A stretch of 64,000 nt of DNA, taken from contig JAGWBD010000003.1 of the NCBI GenBank assembly GCA_021296065.1, forward strand, positions 35,145 to 99,144. Direction: 5' to 3'. The translations under genes were made by a program, and so were the position numbers. The notes under the pieces are model-generated. The model did not search any database, had not been told where the DNA came from, and was given only the letters and a program-made list of their open reading frames with translations. Of this stretch, positions 18,025 through 28,146 are shown one piece after another. Position 1 is the first letter of the stretch. Every line of letters starts with the position of its first letter. Source of the stretch: Anaerolineae bacterium (lineage in GTDB: Bacteria; Chloroflexota; Anaerolineae; Aggregatilineales; Phototrophicaceae).

Positions 18025-18879
18025 ATGGATCGTGAAGCACCCGTCCCCGCCGGCCGGTACACCGAGGAATACTTTCGCACGGCCTGCGAGGGCTACGATG
18101 AATTTAACGCCAGCGAAGGCGAGCAGCTGTCGCGGCGCTTGCGGGCGGCCTTTGAGTTGGCCGGGGTGCTGCCGGGCATGCGGGTGCTCGACGTCGGCTG
18201 CGGCCGTGGTGAAATTCTGTTGCACTGCGCGCAACCGGGGGCCTTCGCCTGCGGCGTGGACTACGCGCCGGCGGCCCTGCGCCTGGCGCAGCAGGTGGTG
18301 ACTTCGCTCGACCCGCAGACGCCGGGGCGCATTGCGCTCGGCCAGGCCAATGCCCGTCAACTGCCTTTCGCCAACGCCAGCTTTGATCGCGTCATGCTCT
18401 TCGACGTGGTCGAGCATCTGCACCCCTGGGAGTTGCAGGCCGCGTTGCTGGAGGTGCGGCGCGTGCTGAAGCCGGATGGCCGCCTCATCGTCCACACCGC
18501 GCCCAACGTCTGGTACGACCGTTACGCCTACCCAATGGTGCGGCTCGTGCGCCGCCTGATGGGCCAGGGCGCGCAGTACCCGCGCGACCCGCGCCAGTTT
18601 CTCGTCGACGTCAACACCCACGTGCACGTCAACGAGCAGTCCCTGCTGAGCATGCGCCGTGTCTTGCGCCGGGCCGGTTTCCACGGCCGCGTCTGGCTGG
18701 ACAGCCCGCCGCAGCAACGCGACGAGGGCCTGCCGCTGACGCTCCTGCGCCGGCTGGCCTTTGACGTGCCGCCCTTTCGCTGGTTCTTCGAGCGCGAGGT
18801 CTTCGCCGTCGCCGCCCCGGCTCACTCGCTGCGCAGCGCCAGCGCCGTGACCAGACGCCCCAGACGCCAGGCCGGGTAG
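18025..18879 (+). CDS. Class I SAM-dependent methyltransferase
   Basis: 'MRVLDVGCGRGEILLHCAQPGAFACGVDYAPAAL', 'FDRVMLFDVVEHLHPWELQAALLEVRRVLKPDGRLIVHT'. Confidence 0.9.
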   Translation: MDREAPVPAGRYTEEYFRTACEGYDEFNASEGEQLSRRLRAAFELAGVLPGMRVLDVGCGRGEILLHCAQPGAFACGVDYAPAALRLAQQVVTSLDPQTPGRIALGQANARQLPFANASFDRVMLFDVVEHLHPWELQAALLEVRRVLKPDGRLIVHTAPNVWYDRYAYPMVRLVRRLMGQGAQYPRDPRQFLVDVNTHVHVNEQSLLSMRRVLRRAGFHGRVWLDSPPQQRDEGLPLTLLRRLAFDVPPFRWFFEREVFAVAAPAHSLRSASAVTRRPRRQAG

Positions 18880-21374
18880 ACCCCCGCCAGCAGCGCCGCG
18901 CCCACGGCCACCGCAAAGGCCGTCGCCAGCGATTCCGGCTGCAGCGTCGGCGTCAGCGCCCAGCCGAAGGCGCGCAGATTCACGACCCGCACCATCACCA
19001 GCGCCACCAGCGCCCCGACCGGCAGGGACAGGGCGCCGGCCGTCACGCCCATCAGCCCGGTCTGCAGCAGCGTGTAGCGCCAGAGCTGGGCGGGCGTCAT
19101 GCCACAGGCGCGCAGCACGCCGTACTGCCGCGTGTGTTCCAGCTGCAGGGCCAGCAGCGCGCTAAGAATGCCGATGAAGGCCACCAGGGTCGCCAGCAAC
19201 TGCAGCGCGCCGGTGATCAGGAAGGTGCGCTCGAAGAGCACGAAGACGTCGGCGCGCAGTTCGCTGTTGGCGCGCGCCAGCAGGTTTTTGTCGGCCAGGA
19301 TGTCTGTACGCAAACGCTCCAGCAGCTCCGGCAGCGACGCCTCGTCTTCAAGAATGAGCCCCAGCGAGGAGATCCAGGGGTCGTCGTAAAGGGCGCGGTA
19401 CGTGGCGTCCTCCATCAGCACCGTGCCCTGGTCGCTGGAGTAATCGTAATACACGCCGGCGACGGGGAAGGACCGCGGCCCGCGCTCCGTCTGCAGCCTC
19501 AGGCGGGCGTTTTGCGGGTCGATGCCGCGGCGGAAGGCGAAGGACTCGGAGACCAGCAGCTGCCCTTCGGTCAGCGCCGTCCAGGCGTCTTCCACCTGCA
19601 GCCAGGCGTAACGGCGGCGGCCCTGCGTGACGTCAGCGGAGACCACGTCCAGGTTCACCGGCGGCAGTTGTGGGTAGTCCGGCGCGTCCACGGCGACCGC
19701 GCGCACGTGGACCGTCTGCGCGACGCCGGGCAGGGCCTCAACCTCATCCAGGATGGCCGGATCGACGTCGCGGGTGTCGCCCTGGCTGCGGTTGCCGGCG
19801 AAGAGCGTCGTCGAGACGTAGATGTCCGCCGCGAGGGTGACGTCCAGCCAGTTGGAGACGGCGTTGCGATAGCTGCCGATGGTCATACCGACGCCGACGA
19901 TCACGCTGACGGCCACCGTCAGGGCGGCCACGGCCACGGCGCTGCGGCTGAGCGAGCGAAGCACGGCACGCGGCGCCATGCGTCCGCTGACGCCGAAGAG
20001 TCGGCCAGTCACCGGCGTCAGGGCGCGCAGCAGGAGGGTCAGTGCCAGCGGCGCCAGCGCGGCGCCGGCGACGATGAAGGCGGTCAACGCGATGAAGGCG
20101 AGGCGGATATCCCCGCCAGGCAATTGCAGCAATGTCAGCGCGAGAAGCGCCAGGGCGAGGGCCGCCATGCTGGCCATGGGCAGCAGACGGCGCGCGCGTC
20201 CTTCAAGGCCGGAGCGCAGCATGGCCCCGGCCGGCGGGGTGAAGCTCGCCTCAAGAGCCGGCAAACAGGCCGCGCCGAGGCTGGCCAGCACGCCCGCCGC
20301 GATGCCGCGCAGCAGGGTCAGGGGCGCCACCGGCAGGCCCTGCACGTTGACCGAGAAGTAGAGGTCGCTGATCGTCTGCGTGACGAGGGCGACCGTCACG
20401 CGCCCGAAAATCAGCCCCAGTCCGATCCCCGCCAGGGTCCCCAACGCGCCGGCGATCAGGGCCTCGCCGAGGATGAAGGCGAAGATCTGGCGGCGGCTGG
20501 CGCCCAGGGCGCGCAGCGTGGCGATCAGGGGTCGCCGCTGCACCACGCTGAAGACCACCGTGTTGTAGATCAGGAAGACGCCCACCACCAGCGCCATCAC
20601 GCTCAGCGACTCAAGGCTGATCTCAAAGGCCTCGGTCATTTGCGACAGGCTGTCGTCGCTTTGCCGCGCCTCGTTCAGCGTCACACCGGGCGGCAACAAC
20701 GCGCGCAACGCGGCGAGGTCCTGCTCCGGCGGCAGCAGCAGGTCGATGCGTGTGATTCGCCCGGCCTGACCGAGCAGTTCCTGGGCCGTGGCGATGTCGG
20801 TCAGCAGCAGGTCGTCCAGCGCCTGGCTGCTGACGCGGTCCGTGGGTTGCAGCAGCCCGGCCACCCGCACCGTGGCGATACGATCGCCGCTGCGCAGCGT
20901 CAGTTCGTCGCCTGGCGCGACCCCGAAGCGATCGGCCAGGGGCTGGCTGGGCAGCACCAGCCCGGGCTCGCTGACGAGGCGCGTGAAGACCCGCACGTCA
21001 AGGCTGCCCGAATCCGTCAGATAGTCGCGGAAAGGCGCCTCGGCGAAAGGGTCCACGCCCAGCAGGCGCAGGGCGCGCTCACCGAGGCCGTCGACGCGCA
21101 CCTGACGGCTGATGACCGGCGCTGCGTTACGCAGGCCGGCCTCGCGGCGCAACTGCGTGTAAAGCGACGTGGGCAGGCCGCCCGGCCCGCCGGAAATGCT
21201 GTGCGTGGCGCGGCCGCGTATGCTGCGCGCACTGAGGGCGAAGGCCTGGCTGGCGGCGCTGTTGGCGAGGTCGATGGCGATCACCATGGCCACGCCCAGC
21301 GCCACGCCCACCAGCAGCAGGCTGGACTGCAGGAAGCGTTGCGCAAGGGAGCGCTGTACCAGACGCAGAATCAC
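18822..21374 (-). CDS. FtsX/MacB-like ABC transporter permease (two FtsX domains)
   Basis: '[46 protein letters not shown]' and '[33 protein letters not shown]'. Confidence 0.9.
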   Translation of the reverse strand: MILRLVQRSLAQRFLQSSLLLVGVALGVAMVIAIDLANSAASQAFALSARSIRGRATHSISGGPGGLPTSLYTQLRREAGLRNAAPVISRQVRVDGLGERALRLLGVDPFAEAPFRDYLTDSGSLDVRVFTRLVSEPGLVLPSQPLADRFGVAPGDELTLRSGDRIATVRVAGLLQPTDRVSSQALDDLLLTDIATAQELLGQAGRITRIDLLLPPEQDLAALRALLPPGVTLNEARQSDDSLSQMTEAFEISLESLSVMALVVGVFLIYNTVVFSVVQRRPLIATLRALGASRRQIFAFILGEALIAGALGTLAGIGLGLIFGRVTVALVTQTISDLYFSVNVQGLPVAPLTLLRGIAAGVLASLGAACLPALEASFTPPAGAMLRSGLEGRARRLLPMASMAALALALLALTLLQLPGGDIRLAFIALTAFIVAGAALAPLALTLLLRALTPVTGRLFGVSGRMAPRAVLRSLSRSAVAVAALTVAVSVIVGVGMTIGSYRNAVSNWLDVTLAADIYVSTTLFAGNRSQGDTRDVDPAILDEVEALPGVAQTVHVRAVAVDAPDYPQLPPVNLDVVSADVTQGRRRYAWLQVEDAWTALTEGQLLVSESFAFRRGIDPQNARLRLQTERGPRSFPVAGVYYDYSSDQGTVLMEDATYRALYDDPWISSLGLILEDEASLPELLERLRTDILADKNLLARANSELRADVFVLFERTFLITGALQLLATLVAFIGILSALLALQLEHTRQYGVLRACGMTPAQLWRYTLLQTGLMGVTAGALSLPVGALVALVMVRVVNLRAFGWALTPTLQPESLATAFAVAVGAALLAGVYPAWRLGRLVTALALRSE

Positions 21375-21438
21375 AACGCGGCGGGCTCCTGTGGCGATTG
21401 CGCTGCGTTACGGGGGCGAGTTGCCGGCGCTATCGGGT

Positions 21439-21861
21439 TCAGGCCTCCGGGCTGGCCGGTTCGGGGCCGCAGCCGAGGCGCTGCAAGGCTTCCATGGCCG
21501 CTGCGCGCAGCTTGCCGTCGGCGGAACCGGCGATCAGCAACAGGGGTGCGATGGCGCGGTCGTCGCCGAGGCGGCCCAGCGAGCGCGCCGCGTGCAGCGG
21601 CGTCTGCATGCCGGGCGCGTCCAAAGCGTTGATGAGCGGCTGCACGGCGCGCGTGTCCCCCAGGCGCCCAAGCATCAGCGCCGCGCGGCCGCGCACGATG
21701 AGGTCCTCGTTGCGGTTCTGCAGCGCCATGATGAGCGCCTTGACGGCCTCGTCGCCGCCGACCAGACCCAGTTTCATGACGGCCGTGCGGCGGCGGTCCT
21801 TGTTGTAATCGCTCAACTCGCTCAGGTACTGGTGGATTTGTGTCGGGTCCGGCCTGCTCAT
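21439..21861 (-). CDS. HEAT-repeat protein
   Basis: Repeats '[52 protein letters not shown]...[19 protein letters not shown]'. Confidence 0.85.
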   Translation of the reverse strand: MSRPDPTQIHQYLSELSDYNKDRRRTAVMKLGLVGGDEAVKALIMALQNRNEDLIVRGRAALMLGRLGDTRAVQPLINALDAPGMQTPLHAARSLGRLGDDRAIAPLLLIAGSADGKLRAAAMEALQRLGCGPEPASPEA

Positions 21862-22607
21862 GATGAGCGCCCTCCTGCGTCTGTCCCCGCCGCCACGACG
21901 CCCGCCTGGGGTTGCTTTCCGCCGGCCGTCACCGTCAACGCGCCATCCTCAATGCGAGCGACGCGGTCCGCCAGTTTCAGGGTGGCCATGTCGTGCGTGG
22001 CCATCACCAGCGTCTTGCCGGCGTCGCGCGTCAGGGTCAGCAGCAGGGTCATCACGCGCGCGGCGCTGTCGCTGTCGAGGTTGCCGGTGGGCTCGTCGGC
22101 AAGGACGAGCGCCGGCTCGCGGATCAGGGCGCGCGCGATGGCCACGCGTTGCTGCTCGCCCGCGCTGAGCAGGTCCGGGAACTGGTGCGCCAGCGACTCC
22201 AGGCCGGTCTGCGCCAGCAGGTCAAGTCCGCGCGCGCGCAGGGCCGGGCCGCTTTCGCCGGCCAGCTCCGCCGGCAGGACCACGTTCTCCAGCACGGTCA
22301 GGATGGGGATCAGGTTGAAGAACTGGAAGACGATGCCGATGTGATCGCGACGGAAGCGCGTGCGTTCGCGTTCGCCCATTGCGCCGAGATCGTGGCCGCC
22401 AATACACACAGTGCCGGAATCGGGCCGGTCGATGCCGCTCAGCATGTTGAGCAGGGTGCTCTTGCCGCTGCCGCTGCGACCGAGGAAGACGAGAAACTCG
22501 CCTTCGTCCACGCGCAGGTCGACCTCGTCAAGGACGACGCGGCGGCGCTCGCCCGCGCCAAAGGCGCGGCTGAGGCGGCGCAGTTCAACGACCGGCGCGG
22601 CGTTCAC
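21858..22607 (-). CDS. ABC transporter ATP-binding protein (LolD/MacB-type)
   Basis: Walker A '[17 protein letters not shown]', signature '[33 protein letters not shown]'. Confidence 0.95.
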   Translation of the reverse strand: MNAAPVVELRRLSRAFGAGERRRVVLDEVDLRVDEGEFLVFLGRSGSGKSTLLNMLSGIDRPDSGTVCIGGHDLGAMGERERTRFRRDHIGIVFQFFNLIPILTVLENVVLPAELAGESGPALRARGLDLLAQTGLESLAHQFPDLLSAGEQQRVAIARALIREPALVLADEPTGNLDSDSAARVMTLLLTLTRDAGKTLVMATHDMATLKLADRVARIEDGALTVTAGGKQPQAGVVAAGTDAGGRSS

Positions 22608-23440
22608 GTCGCCCGGTCCCGCGTCAGCAGGCGCTGCGCCAGTTGCAGGGCGCCGAGGGCGATCAGAGCGGGCAGGGCCAGCGGCAGCAGCAACTCGAGT
22701 ATGATGCGCCAGGGCGCCGACAGCTCCAGCAGGCGCGGCATGTTGATGAGCAGGAAGTAGAAAAAGATCTGTCCGCCGATGGCGAGGTTGGCGTGGACGC
22801 GCACCGGCGCCAGCGCGCCGGTGGCCAGCGCCAGCGCCGCGACCATCAGCGGCTCCAGCATCAGGCGCAGCAGGGCCGACAGCAGGCCGAGCATGAGCGT
22901 GACGCGCGAGACGAGCGAGTGGTCCTCAAAGGGCCAGTACTGCGCGTAGATCAGGCCGATGATCGGCAGGGACAGCAGGGAGGCGGCCATGATGATCAGG
23001 CCCAGGTCCTCCACCTGGCGCCACACGCCGGCGGCCGCCTTGCTGTAGAGGATCTGCCGCAAGGACATGGGCGTCGTGCGCAGCAGGGTCAGGGTGTTGT
23101 CGCGCTGTTCCTCCACGACCAGCTGCACGGTAAAGAAGCCGACGCGCAGCAGCAGCCGGGCGTAGAGCGCGAAGATCACCGGCAGCAGCACAAAGGCGAC
23201 CGGCAGCAGGGTGAAGATCAGCGGCAGCAGCAAAGGCACCAGCACGGAGAGGGCCAGCAGCGCCGCCTGTGCGAGGATGATGCGCGCCAGCAGGCCGGAT
23301 TCGAGCGGCAGTATTTTCCAGTGAATGCCGAGGTGCCGGCGCACCAGGGGGTTGGAGCGCCGCGCCCAGTGAGGCAGGCGCCGGTCCAGCATGGGAACAA
23401 AGGTGACGTTCCAGAAGGCCGATCCTGCGACGCTGTTCAA
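22604..23440 (-). CDS. ABC-2-like multi-TM permease component, probable TTG start
   Basis: Multi-TM, 'VEEQRDNTLTLLRTTPMSLRQILYSKAAAGVW'; the reported longer ORF runs into the divergent nitroreductase gene. Confidence 0.65.
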   Translation of the reverse strand: MNSVAGSAFWNVTFVPMLDRRLPHWARRSNPLVRRHLGIHWKILPLESGLLARIILAQAALLALSVLVPLLLPLIFTLLPVAFVLLPVIFALYARLLLRVGFFTVQLVVEEQRDNTLTLLRTTPMSLRQILYSKAAAGVWRQVEDLGLIIMAASLLSLPIIGLIYAQYWPFEDHSLVSRVTLMLGLLSALLRLMLEPLMVAALALATGALAPVRVHANLAIGGQIFFYFLLINMPRLLELSAPWRIILELLLPLALPALIALGALQLAQRLLTRDRAT

Positions 23441-23539
23441 GGCGTTGTCCCTGTTCCCGATGATTGCAGTGTAGCAAAAAGGCACAACTCCGGCGAGATA
23501 CAGTACAATCCACCAACTGCCTGATTTGATGAGGTTTTC

Positions 23540-24058
23540 ATGAACGTCAGCGAAGCCATTCGCAACAAACGGGCCATTCGCGCCTTTCGCGACGAGCCCC
23601 TGTCGGCGGCGCAGGTGAGCGCCATTCTGGATGCGGGCCGGCGCTCGCAAAGCTCAAAGAACAGCCAGCCCTGGTCTTTCATCGCCGTGCAGGAGCGCCA
23701 GCGGCTGCAGGCCATCGCCGCCCTGGGCGACAACATCGGCCACGTGGGCGGGTCGGCGCTTTGCGTGGTCATCGTGGTGCCGCAGGAGAACGAGCGCACC
23801 CTGTGGCACTTCTTCGATACCGGCCAGGCGGCGGCCTACATGCAGCTCGCCGGCCAGGAGTTGGGCATTGGCTCCTGCCTCGGCACGGTCTACGACCCGG
23901 ACGGGCTGCGTGAGTTGCTCGGCTTCCCGGCAGAGTATCAGGCGCAGTTGCTGATCTCTTTCGGCTTCCCGGCCGAACAACAGCCGCGCCGCGGCCTGGG
24001 CGCGGGCGGGCGGCGGCAATTCGCAGACGTGGTACACCACGAGACCTGGGGCAGCTGA
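23540..24058 (+). CDS. Nitroreductase-family protein
   Basis: 'MNVSEAIRNKRAIRAFRDEPLSAAQVSAILDAGRRSQSSKNSQPWSFIAV', 'DTGQAAAYMQLAGQELGIGSCLGTVYD'. Confidence 0.93.
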   Translation: MNVSEAIRNKRAIRAFRDEPLSAAQVSAILDAGRRSQSSKNSQPWSFIAVQERQRLQAIAALGDNIGHVGGSALCVVIVVPQENERTLWHFFDTGQAAAYMQLAGQELGIGSCLGTVYDPDGLRELLGFPAEYQAQLLISFGFPAEQQPRRGLGAGGRRQFADVVHHETWGS

Positions 24059-24095
24059 AGCCCCTCACGGAAGCCCTGTTCAGGGAGGAACGACG

Positions 24096-24536
24096 ATGAA
24101 ATACAGCTGCGAGTTGATGATTGATCTGCCGCGCGACGAGGTCGTCGCGCTCTTCGACGACCCCGACAACCTGGTCAAATGGCAACCCGGCCTGCAGAGC
24201 TTCGAGCACCTCAGCGGCGAGGCGGGGCAGCCGGGCGCGAAGTCACGCCTGCTCTACGACGAGGGCGGACGCCGCATCGAGATGATCGAGACCATTTTGA
24301 CGCGCGATCTGCCGGAGACTTTCTCCGGCACCTACGAGGCGAAGGGCGTCTGGAACGAGATCAGCAACCATTTCCTGGAGGAAGATGGCAAGACGCGCTG
24401 GGTGATGGACAGTGACTTTCGTTTCAGCGGCTTCATGTTGCTGATGTTGATCTTCATGCGCGGCGCCTTCCGCAAACAGACCGTGAAGACCATGCAGCGC
24501 TTCAAGGACTTCGCGGAAGGGCGCGAGGTGGAATAG
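24096..24536 (+). CDS. SRPBCC-family protein
   Basis: 'MKYSCELMIDLPRDEVVALFDDPDNLVKWQPGLQSFEHLSGEAGQPGAKSRLLY'. Confidence 0.85.
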   Translation: MKYSCELMIDLPRDEVVALFDDPDNLVKWQPGLQSFEHLSGEAGQPGAKSRLLYDEGGRRIEMIETILTRDLPETFSGTYEAKGVWNEISNHFLEEDGKTRWVMDSDFRFSGFMLLMLIFMRGAFRKQTVKTMQRFKDFAEGREVE

Positions 24537-24544
24537 GGCGCCGC

Positions 24545-25264
24545 TCAGCCCTCGATATCGCAGCCGAGGAAGCGTCGCCCCTGCTGCTGACAGGCCTCCA
24601 GCACGGAGAAGCTGCCGGCGGCGGGGTCGATGACCACGTCGCCCGGCTCACTTACGGCCGCGATTAACCTTCCCTGCAGTTCAAGCGGTTTGCGATGGGC
24701 ATGCAAGCCGCGTTCGACGCGCTCGCGCCAGACGTCGGGGATGTCATGCGCCGTCCAGACGCCGCGGGCGCGACGCTGCTCTTTCTGCAGCACCACCAGG
24801 TGCTCGCCCTGCCGCCGCGTGCGGTAGCCCATGCCCATGCGCCCTTTATCCCAGGTGACCATGTCGACCACCGTCAACTGCGTCCCCGCCAGCCAGGGCG
24901 CAAAGCCGCTGCAGAGGTGGAACTTGTCCAGCCACAGGAAGAGGTGGCCGCTGGCCCGCAGGACGCGGTCGATACCCTCGATGAAGGCCGCGATGGTGGC
25001 CTCGTCCATCTGCTGCAGCGCGGCCCGCTGCCGGCCGCGATTGACGCCCTCGTTGCCGTAGGCCAGTTTGTCGAGCACGCCGCGGTACTGCGGGTCGAGG
25101 AAGGCGACGGGGGCCGCCTCGTCCGGCAATTGCGCGAGAAAATCAAGCCCGTCCATCTTCAGGCGCGTGTCGAATTGGAGGTTGGTGGGTAGGGTGAATG
25201 ACATCGGTGCCGCGCCATCAAGCGCGGACCCGACAACTCTGCCACTATGACTGTTGTTGTTCAC
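24545..25264 (-). CDS. Site-specific DNA methyltransferase (N6A/N4C type; DPQY motif)
   Basis: 'APVAFLDPQYRGVLDKLAYGNEG' (motif IV) and C-terminal 'PGDVVIDPAAGSFSVLEACQQQGRRFLGCDIE' (motif I/X); GTG start overlaps upstream gene by 20 nt, or ATG at 25204. Confidence 0.8.
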   Translation of the reverse strand: MNNNSHSGRVVGSALDGAAPMSFTLPTNLQFDTRLKMDGLDFLAQLPDEAAPVAFLDPQYRGVLDKLAYGNEGVNRGRQRAALQQMDEATIAAFIEGIDRVLRASGHLFLWLDKFHLCSGFAPWLAGTQLTVVDMVTWDKGRMGMGYRTRRQGEHLVVLQKEQRRARGVWTAHDIPDVWRERVERGLHAHRKPLELQGRLIAAVSEPGDVVIDPAAGSFSVLEACQQQGRRFLGCDIEG

Positions 25265-26063
25265 GGTGCGCTTTTAACCCCTGGAGGCGCCTGGCGAGTT
25301 CTCTTCTTAGTCTTGTCGCGTTTTCGTAGAAAATAACTGGATAGTCTTTTACATCAAACTCCAATTCTGTGCCCTGCCGTGCGACATAAATTGGTGTTTT
25401 TTCCTGCCCGTGTGCGAAACCAGCTTCCCAGTAGACATTCGGTCTTGAATGAGTCAAGTCTGCCACCATGTAGTCGGCATCGGCAATGGCTTTCAGAATG
25501 CGGTCAGTGATTTTCTCGTTGCTGATTTGTTCATCTATACGTTCTGCCTTTAGTCCTGCGTCGCTGGCAGCATCTTTAATGGCTTCGTGGATATCTTCGA
25601 GCTGTGGGTCTTCGGGTGTCATCGGCATTGCGATGAATACATCACCTTTGCCGCTGGATTGACTCTTCGACTCTTGTGCTTTTTTTGCAGCCATTTCTGC
25701 TTTGCGTGCTGTTTTCAAATACCCAATGCCTTCATCGATCACGTCAAGTGTTAAATCGAGGATTTTCTCGTCCGTAATATTTGTCATAAAAGCCGACCTC
25801 TGTGTTTTAGACGTTATTAAATTTAGTAGAGGAATTTTTATCACTGGCGCTCTAGATCCAATAGCTGGCGGAGGAAACTCGACCATTTCCGTCTCGGCCC
25901 CGCTTTCTCTCAGTAATTTTGACGCCTTTGATTTCATTTCATTAATCATTCGCCGTTGTTCAAGAGTTTCGCTTTCAGTACTCCCTGAATTGCCTCGCGT
26001 CAGATACCCACCGACCAATGATCTGAACTGTTCAAGAAACTTGACGTCTTCGCTTCTATCCAT
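25245..26063 (-). CDS. Protein with C-terminal TIR-like / nucleoside 2-deoxyribosyltransferase-fold domain
   Basis: 'DVFIAMPMTPEDPQLEDIHEAIKDAASDAGLKAERIDEQISNEKITDRILKAIADADYMVADLTHSRPNVYWEAGFAHGQEKTPIYVAR'; lower GC; start at ATG 26063 with AAAGGGG SD. Confidence 0.8.
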   Translation of the reverse strand: MDRSEDVKFLEQFRSLVGGYLTRGNSGSTESETLEQRRMINEMKSKASKLLRESGAETEMVEFPPPAIGSRAPVIKIPLLNLITSKTQRSAFMTNITDEKILDLTLDVIDEGIGYLKTARKAEMAAKKAQESKSQSSGKGDVFIAMPMTPEDPQLEDIHEAIKDAASDAGLKAERIDEQISNEKITDRILKAIADADYMVADLTHSRPNVYWEAGFAHGQEKTPIYVARQGTELEFDVKDYPVIFYENATRLRRELARRLQGLKAHREQQQS

Positions 26064-26397
26064 CGTTGACTGACCCCTTTGCACGAAAGACCGGGCTGCA
26101 TGCGGCCCGGCCTTCCCTTTCGAACCTGACATACCCCCGCGAATGCCCTGCGACACCAGGATGCCGCAGAGGCGGGTTAACGCCAGGGTGCATGACAGGT
26201 TCAGGATAAGTCAGTTCCCTGGCCATGACAAGTTTCCTGCCCGAAAATCGCCATTCGTGCCTGGCCTGTAACCTTCTGATCCAGCGGCAAAAGTCCACAA
26301 ACAGCAACAGCCTGCCACCGCTTGCACAAATGCGATAACGGTTAGAATAATCGCCTGTTCCGACGAGACCGAAGCGCGCCTGCAAGGAGAGTGCCGC

Positions 26398-28083
26398 ATG
26401 CCCCCGAAAACCTTCCCGCCCTCGCGGGCCCCGCAGTACCGCTTCGCCGACACCCTGGCCCAGCAGGAACGCCAGCTGGCGACCAACCCCCTGATGCAGC
26501 GCATGCAGGCCGCGCGTGAGGCGAAGGCCGCCGACCCCTGGCGCCCGCTCTATCACTACGTCAACCCGGAAAACACGCTCAACGACCCCAACGGCCTGTG
26601 CTTCTGGCAGGGGCGCTGGCACCTCTTCTACCAGGCCGTGCCGCCGGAGGAAACGCGCCAGCACTGGGGCCACGCGGTCAGTGACGACCTGATTCACTGG
26701 CGCGACCTGCCCTATGCGCTGCATCCCGGGCCGGAGGAGCGCTGCTATTCCGGCACCGCGCTCGTCGAAGAGGACCGGGTCGTCGCCATCTATCATGGCG
26801 TCCGGTACGGCAACATGGTCGCCGTCTCCCACGATCCCCTGCTACTGAACTGGGAAAAGCTGCCGGACTACCCTGTGATTCCTTTCGCCGGCGCGGACGA
26901 GGAGCCCCCGCCCTATGGCGTCTTCGATCCCTGCATCTGGTCCAGTGACGGCGCGTATTACGCCCTCGCCGGCGGCATCATTCCCGACAGGCCCGAAGGT
27001 AAACATATCGCCACCGACTACCTCTTTCGCTCACAGGACCTGGTGAACTGGGAATACCTCCATCCCTTCATCGAGAATGACCGTTTCACCGTCCTCGGCG
27101 ATGACGGCGCCTGCCCCTATTTCTGGCCGATCGGCGATCGCCACATCCTGCCCTTCTTCAGCCACATGAGCGGCGGCCAGTACTGGCTCGGCGACTATGA
27201 CCGGCAACGCCAGAAATTCGTCGTCGACGCGCACGGCCGCTTCAACTTCGGCGCGACCTTCCCCGCCGGCGTGCACGCGCCCACAGCCGCGCCCGACGGT
27301 GTGGGCGGCGTCATCGTGCTCTTCAACATGAACCCCGGCAAACCCACCTACCGCATGAACGACTACCTGGGCGATTTCTACGGCGACGGCCAGGTGGACG
27401 ATGACGCCGCCCTTCCTGCGCGCCACTGGGACCAGATTCTGACGCTGCCGCGGCGCCTGACACTGCGCAACAAATACGAGCTCAACATCGAACCGGCCGG
27501 CGACCTCGAATCGCTGCGCCACGACCACCGCCAGGTCGGCCGCAGCGTCCTGCCCGCCAACCGCGAGGTCCTGCTCGACGACATCCAGGGCAACGCCATT
27601 GAGTTGCAGGTCGTGTTCGACCCCGGACAGGCGTCAATGGTCGAGGTCGACGTCCTGCGCTCCGCGGAGCGCGAGGAATACACGCGCATCTGTTTCTTCC
27701 ACAAGCGCGGCTACCGCTATCGCGAGCCTTTCGCCGACGACCCGCAGGCGCATCGCGTCATGTCGACGATGCTGTCAAACCCGGTGCGCCACGAGAGCGT
27801 CATCTCGATCGACAGCTCCCTGTCGTCGACGTTGCCCGACGCGTTGTCGCGGCCGCCTGAGTCGGCGCCGGTCTTCATTGAACCCGGCGAACCGGTCCGG
27901 TTGCGCATCTTCGTCGATCGCAGCGTCGTCGAGGTCTTTGTCAACGACAGGCAGTGCGTGGCGCTGCGCGTCTATCCCGGCCGCGCCGACAGCACGGGCG
28001 TCGCGTTGCTGGCCCGCGGTCAGGACGCGGAACTGCTGTCGCTCGATTGCTGGCAGATGCGAAGTGTCTACGCGCCGCAGTAG
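26398..28083 (+). CDS. Glycoside hydrolase family 32 (beta-fructofuranosidase/levanase-like)
   Basis: 'YHYVNPENTLNDPNGLCFWQGRWHLFYQAVPPEETRQHWGHAVSDDLIHW' and C-terminal beta-sandwich 'LRIFVDRSVVEVFVNDRQCVALRVYP'. Confidence 0.95.
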   Translation: MPPKTFPPSRAPQYRFADTLAQQERQLATNPLMQRMQAAREAKAADPWRPLYHYVNPENTLNDPNGLCFWQGRWHLFYQAVPPEETRQHWGHAVSDDLIHWRDLPYALHPGPEERCYSGTALVEEDRVVAIYHGVRYGNMVAVSHDPLLLNWEKLPDYPVIPFAGADEEPPPYGVFDPCIWSSDGAYYALAGGIIPDRPEGKHIATDYLFRSQDLVNWEYLHPFIENDRFTVLGDDGACPYFWPIGDRHILPFFSHMSGGQYWLGDYDRQRQKFVVDAHGRFNFGATFPAGVHAPTAAPDGVGGVIVLFNMNPGKPTYRMNDYLGDFYGDGQVDDDAALPARHWDQILTLPRRLTLRNKYELNIEPAGDLESLRHDHRQVGRSVLPANREVLLDDIQGNAIELQVVFDPGQASMVEVDVLRSAEREEYTRICFFHKRGYRYREPFADDPQAHRVMSTMLSNPVRHESVISIDSSLSSTLPDALSRPPESAPVFIEPGEPVRLRIFVDRSVVEVFVNDRQCVALRVYPGRADSTGVALLARGQDAELLSLDCWQMRSVYAPQ

Positions 28084-28124
28084 CGTTTGAACTTCAACCT
28101 GGTTGTCAGGGGTTTGCGGGCGCG

Positions 28125-28146
28125 CCTGCGTCGCTAGCGACGCAGG
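28125..28146. terminator. Perfect 22-nt palindrome at convergent gene ends
   Basis: CCTGCGTCGCTAGCGACGCAGG, contains the TAG stop of the 28134-28391 gene. Confidence 0.5.

Noticed and set aside
17071-18825. 584-aa minus-strand ORF antisense to cysteine synthase and methyltransferase
   Set aside because: Spans two confident plus-strand genes and their intergenic region; composition typical of a spurious high-GC ORF.
19134-21632. 832-aa plus-strand ORF antisense to the FtsX-like permease
   Set aside because: Low-complexity Gln/Arg/Gly/His-rich translation typical of the antisense frame of a high-GC gene; the minus-strand frame has strong family motifs.
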